Part shown: piece after piece, positions 7,157-10,206 of the stretch
Layout of the letters: the number at the start of each line of letters is the position of its first letter
Position numbering within the stretch: the stretch's first letter is position 1
From: Fidelibacterota bacterium
GTDB taxonomy: Bacteria > Fidelibacterota > Marinisomatia > Marinisomatales > TCS55
Direction: 5' to 3'
DNA: 10,206 nt
NCBI GenBank assembly: GCA_002716525.1
Contig: PBBH01000040.1
Span: forward strand, 7,205 to 17,410
The notes under the pieces: model-generated
What the model saw: the letters and a program-made list of their open reading frames with translations, nothing else
The model's database searches: none
Told to the model about the DNA's origin: nothing
Position numbers and translations under genes: made by a program

Positions 7157-9789
7157 TGAAGCATTTCCAGATTAGCTTTTATAAGTTCGAACTCTGCCGT
7201 CATATCCTGCAGTTTTTTCTTTTCATTTTCAATTATATTGGCAGGAGCAGAGTTCATAAAATTTTTATTTTCAAGTTTATCCCTTACACCAAGTAGATGT
7301 CTTTCCAGTTCACTCAAACGTTTTGAAAGACGTGCATATTCTTGCTTCGAATCTATTAATCCTTTGAGCGGAACAAACAGTTCCATTTTTTGTACTACGG
7401 CTGTGGCAGATTGATCGGGTTTTTTCAAATCCCGCCCTAATGTCATGTCATCAACTTTTCCTAAGGTTCGAATAATTTCATCAAATGATTCAATGAGTGT
7501 TTTGTTTCCATTTACATTACGAATCACCAAATCCGCTTTTTTCCCGGGGGGTACATTCATGCCGCTTCGAATGGTACGAACTGCCGTAATTATATCCTTT
7601 AACAGTGTTATAGAATCATCTGCTTCTTTGTCTTCAAAGGATGAATCACCATTCAACCAAAGAGTTACAATTAAATCTGCGTCATTTTCATTACGGAAAT
7701 GGGCCCACAGTTCTTCAGTTATAAAGGGCGCATAAGGGTGCAATAATCTCAAAATACCTTTGATTACGTGGACCGATACTGCTCTTGCAACATTTGCTTT
7801 TTCCGCATCTTCTCCGTAGAAACGCGTTTTGGCAATTTCGATATACCAATCGCAGAAATCGCTCCAAGTAAATTCATAAATTGCCTTGGCCGCTTCATTA
7901 AAATGAAAACGGTCTAATTGGCGATTCACCTTGATTGCTGTCTGGTTCAGTTGGCTTAAAATCCACCGTTCCGGCAAGTCTAATTCAACTGATTTCAGAT
8001 CGATTACTGGAACTTTCCCTCCTTCGAGATTCATCTGAACAAAACGAGATGCATTCCATATCTTATTCATGAAATTTCTTCCGACTTCAAGTTGCGAATT
8101 AGAGAATAAAACATCCAATCCTTGTGGAGCCATAAGCATAACCCCAAAGCGTACCGCATCCGTACCGTATTCTTTAAACAAATCAAATGGATCGGGTGAA
8201 TTGCCTAAGGATTTACTGAATTTTTTCCCTGTTTTATCTCGAAGTATGGATGTGAAATAAACATCTTTAAATGGAAGGTCATCCAAAAATTCATATCCGG
8301 ACATTATCATTCTGGCCACCCAAAAGAATATGATATCCGGTCCCGTCACCAGTGCATCGGTTGGATAAAATGTTGTTAGGCTTTGATTTTTTTCCGGCCA
8401 AGAATGAACGCTGAAAGGCCATAGCCAAGATGAAGCCCAAGTATCCAATACATCTTCATCCTGAGTCCAGTTTTCCGGGTCTTGCGGACCATCAACTGAT
8501 ACGTGTAATTGTGTCGAATCCTCATTGTGGTACCAGACGGGAATCTGATGCCCCCACCATAGCTGCCGACTAATACACCAGTCTTTGATATTCTCCATCC
8601 AATGATTATAGGTCTTTTTCCAATGATCCGGGTGAAACTTGATCTGGCCAGAATTGACTGCTTTCAGAGCCGGTTTGGATAGTTCCTCCATTTTTAAGTA
8701 CCATTGCTCCGACATATAATATTCAATTGGTACCTGCCCCCGTTCAGAATATCCCACATTGTGGGTATAATCTTCGATCTTATCAATTCCATCTTCAGCT
8801 TTTAAACTGGCAACGACTGCTTCCCGTGCGGCTTCCCGAGTAAGCGATTGATATTTACTGGGTACATTTGTGTTCAAAGAACCATCATTATTCATAATAT
8901 TTATGAATTCCAAGTTATGATTCTCGCCCATAAAAAAATCATTCGGGTCATGGGCTGGTGTAACTTTTACACATCCAGTACCAAACTCAGGATCGACATG
9001 TGTATCAGCAATAATTGGAATCTCACGGCTTACCAATGGTAGGGTAACGGTTTTTCCAATAAGGGATTTATATCGATCGTCATCGGGATGAACCGCAACT
9101 GCCGTATCCCCGAGCATAGTTTCGGGGCGGGTTGTGGCCACAACTATATAGTCATCTTGATTTGTTATCGGATAACGAAAATACCATAGCTTACCATTCA
9201 ATTCTTTATGGATCACTTCCTCATCACTAATAGCCGATTTGGATACGGGACACCAGTTTACCAATCGGTGCCCACGGTAGATAAGACCCTTCTCGTATAG
9301 TTTGACAAATGCTGATGAAACTGCTCGAGAATATCCTTCATCCATTGTGAATCGTTCCCGCCTCCAATCACAAGAACATCCCAGTTTTTTCAGTTGGTTT
9401 ATGATAATTCCACCATACTTTTCTTTCCAATCCCAGGCATGGGCGATGAATTCATCACGTGTAATGCTATCTTTGGATACTCCCTTGGATTCCAGCATTT
9501 CGACCACTTTAGTTTCGGTAGCAATGGAGGCATGATCCGTACCAGGGATCCAACAAGCGTTTTTCCCGTCCATCCTGGCCTTACGAATCAGTATATCCTG
9601 AATGGTATTATTCAGCACATGACCCATAGTTAACATACCAGTTACATTTGGCGGAGGAATTACAATTGAATACGATTTTTTTGAGGATGCATCATCCCCG
9701 TGGAAATAGCCATGATCCAGCCAATGTTGATACCAATGATCTTCCAGCTTATCCCAGTTATAAGTTTTATCAAGTTGTGGCGTTGACAT
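7153..9789 (-). CDS. valS: Valine--tRNA ligase (valyl-tRNA synthetase)
   Basis: A complete 878-residue cytoplasmic class I synthetase that charges tRNA-Val with valine using ATP. The N-terminal catalytic half has PPPNVTGMLTMGHVLNNTIQ (45-64), where the HIGH motif reads TMGH (54-57), and PGTDHASIATE (82-92). The editing (CP1) domain that removes mischarged threonine shows ATTRPETMLGDTAVAVHP (218-235) and TPAHDPND (277-284). The second half of the active site contains WCISRQLWWGHQIPVWY (404-420) and the KMSKS-type loop KFSKSLGNSPDP (523-534). The helical anticodon-binding domain (about 605-750) includes FCDWYIE (645-651). The C-terminal coiled-coil arm typical of ValRS spans about 803-876. Length is normal for a bacterial ValS. 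Two signature motifs differ from consensus (Thr54 for His, Phe524 for Met), yet all else looks intact, so I expect an active enzyme. The ATG at 9789 has no clear Shine-Dalgarno sequence. I see no T-box-like leader in the 46 bases upstream. Confidence 0.98.
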   Translation of the reverse strand: MSTPQLDKTYNWDKLEDHWYQHWLDHGYFHGDDASSKKSYSIVIPPPNVTGMLTMGHVLNNTIQDILIRKARMDGKNACWIPGTDHASIATETKVVEMLESKGVSKDSITRDEFIAHAWDWKEKYGGIIINQLKKLGCSCDWRRERFTMDEGYSRAVSSAFVKLYEKGLIYRGHRLVNWCPVSKSAISDEEVIHKELNGKLWYFRYPITNQDDYIVVATTRPETMLGDTAVAVHPDDDRYKSLIGKTVTLPLVSREIPIIADTHVDPEFGTGCVKVTPAHDPNDFFMGENHNLEFINIMNNDGSLNTNVPSKYQSLTREAAREAVVASLKAEDGIDKIEDYTHNVGYSERGQVPIEYYMSEQWYLKMEELSKPALKAVNSGQIKFHPDHWKKTYNHWMENIKDWCISRQLWWGHQIPVWYHNEDSTQLHVSVDGPQDPENWTQDEDVLDTWASSWLWPFSVHSWPEKNQSLTTFYPTDALVTGPDIIFFWVARMIMSGYEFLDDLPFKDVYFTSILRDKTGKKFSKSLGNSPDPFDLFKEYGTDAVRFGVMLMAPQGLDVLFSNSQLEVGRNFMNKIWNASRFVQMNLEGGKVPVIDLKSVELDLPERWILSQLNQTAIKVNRQLDRFHFNEAAKAIYEFTWSDFCDWYIEIAKTRFYGEDAEKANVARAVSVHVIKGILRLLHPYAPFITEELWAHFRNENDADLIVTLWLNGDSSFEDKEADDSITLLKDIITAVRTIRSGMNVPPGKKADLVIRNVNGNKTLIESFDEIIRTLGKVDDMTLGRDLKKPDQSATAVVQKMELFVPLKGLIDSKQEYARLSKRLSELERHLLGVRDKLENKNFMNSAPANIIENEKKKLQDMTAEFELIKANLEMLQ

Positions 9790-9835
9790 GAAGTTTTAAT
9801 CTAATGTATTGAAAAAATCAAATTACGATAGTAGG
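9790..9835 (-). other. Spacer between the cNMP-binding gene and valS
   Basis: This 46-base A+T-rich spacer shows no G+C-rich terminator hairpin. The minus strand has TTGA and TCAA flanking a T-run, a 4-bp stem too weak to call. It is too short to hold a T-box leader of the kind that controls some synthetase genes. Transcription from the upstream gene into valS is possible, but a promoter inside the upstream gene cannot be excluded. Confidence 0.35.
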
Positions 9836-10206
9836 CTACCTTTCTAAAATTAAACTGAATGCTGTGGTCAATTTTAGTACGTTTTGATTAGCCTTTATCA
9901 AATTACCGGAAATAATTCGACCCAAATTGCGCATAACCTTGAATCCAATATTTGGATTTTTTTCACAAATATTATATAAATCCGATTTATCCAATTTAAC
10001 CAATACACATGCCGTTTCAGCTCGAACATTGGCAGTTCTACGGTCACCTTCGTTAAGCATGGACATTTCGCCAAAAAGCGGATTGACATCGCTTGATAAC
10101 TTTAAAATCGCTTTTTCACGGTTATCTGATTCACTTTTATTCATGGATAATGTTAAAGCCTGATTGATCTCAACTTCACCTTCAAGTAACAAGTAAATAC
10201 AATCTC
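9836..10206 (-). CDS. Cyclic nucleotide-binding domain protein without HTH, C-terminal part (cut by right edge)
   Basis: The visible 122 residues form most of a Crp/Fnr-type cyclic-nucleotide-binding beta roll. The frame is open at the right edge and begins DCIYLLLEGEVEIN, matching the usual Y-x-hydrophobic-x-EGEV strand. The phosphate-binding cassette is present: FGEMSML with its Gly-Glu pair (codons near 10075-10055) and DRRTANVRA, whose Arg-Thr-Ala (about 10039-10031) is the usual ligand-phosphate contact. A nucleotide ligand such as cAMP is therefore possible. After the roll comes one long helical region (NPNIGFKVMRNLGRIISGNL, then KANQNVLKL), and the protein ends in LILER and TAG at 9838-9836. 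No C-terminal helix-turn-helix follows, so this is not a classical Crp/Fnr transcription factor. It may be a stand-alone sensor, or the sensor end of a longer protein whose N-terminal part is beyond the window. valS starts 46 bases after its stop. Confidence 0.85.
   Translation of the reverse strand, partial: DCIYLLLEGEVEINQALTLSMNKSESDNREKAILKLSSDVNPLFGEMSMLNEGDRRTANVRAETACVLVKLDKSDLYNICEKNPNIGFKVMRNLGRIISGNLIKANQNVLKLTTAFSLILER

Noticed and set aside
7445..7735. Plus-strand open frame of 96 residues opposite the 3' part of valS
   Set aside because: It overlaps conserved ValS coding sequence; its composition is what antisense of that protein gives, with no independent signal.
9790..9835. 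Possible T-box or other leader controlling valS
   Set aside because: Only 46 bases separate valS from the upstream gene and no stem-loop or T-box motif is visible.
1..10206. CRISPR arrays, tRNA or rRNA genes, insertion sequences, prophage or defence-system genes
   Set aside because: Almost all of the window is covered by conserved minus-strand coding sequence with short spacers; none of these elements is present.

Overview
The window looks like chromosomal DNA of a free-living bacterium with moderately low G+C (around 40% by eye). Every gene I can support lies on the minus strand, so the window reads from right to left. The mix of genes suggests the Fibrobacteres-Chlorobi-Bacteroidetes (FCB) superphylum or a relative such as Marinimicrobia. 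The pointers are a DUF2723 membrane glycosyltransferase of the type common in Bacteroidetes, a valyl-tRNA synthetase with the SLGNSPDP sequence after its KMSKS-type loop, and a DUF1844 protein. This placement is inference from family knowledge; no marker phylogeny was run.

Layout in transcription order. (1) 10206-9836: the C-terminal part of a cyclic-nucleotide-binding-domain protein, cut by the right edge. (2) 9789-7153: valS, valyl-tRNA synthetase. (3) 7156-5819: an exported DUF4139 protein whose ATG overlaps the valS stop (ATGA). (4) 5812-3725: recG, starting at a GTG six bases after the DUF4139 stop. (5) A 105-base spacer, the longest in the window. (6) 3619-3215: a small DUF1844 protein with a lysine-rich tail and a clear Shine-Dalgarno sequence. 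(7) 3196-248: a 982-residue DUF2723 multi-spanning membrane protein, apparently starting at TTG. (8) 175-1: the N-terminus of a family 2 glycosyltransferase, cut by the left edge.

The tight spacing suggests two transcription units. One is valS-DUF4139-recG, possibly with the cNMP-binding gene in front. The other is DUF1844-DUF2723-GT2, which may have its own promoter in the 105-base spacer. The first joins a translation enzyme, an envelope protein of unknown role and a DNA repair helicase, a mix that need not mean shared function. The second pairs a probable lipid-sugar-dependent membrane glycosyltransferase with a cytoplasmic sugar-nucleotide-dependent one, which fits cell-surface glycan or protein glycosylation work.

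I see no tRNA, rRNA, CRISPR array, insertion sequence, integrase or phage gene. No stretch over 300 bases lacks a gene. The window is mostly conserved core genes. Its most interesting parts are the DUF2723 gene and its neighbours, the altered signature motifs of ValS, and the unknown exported protein coupled to valS.
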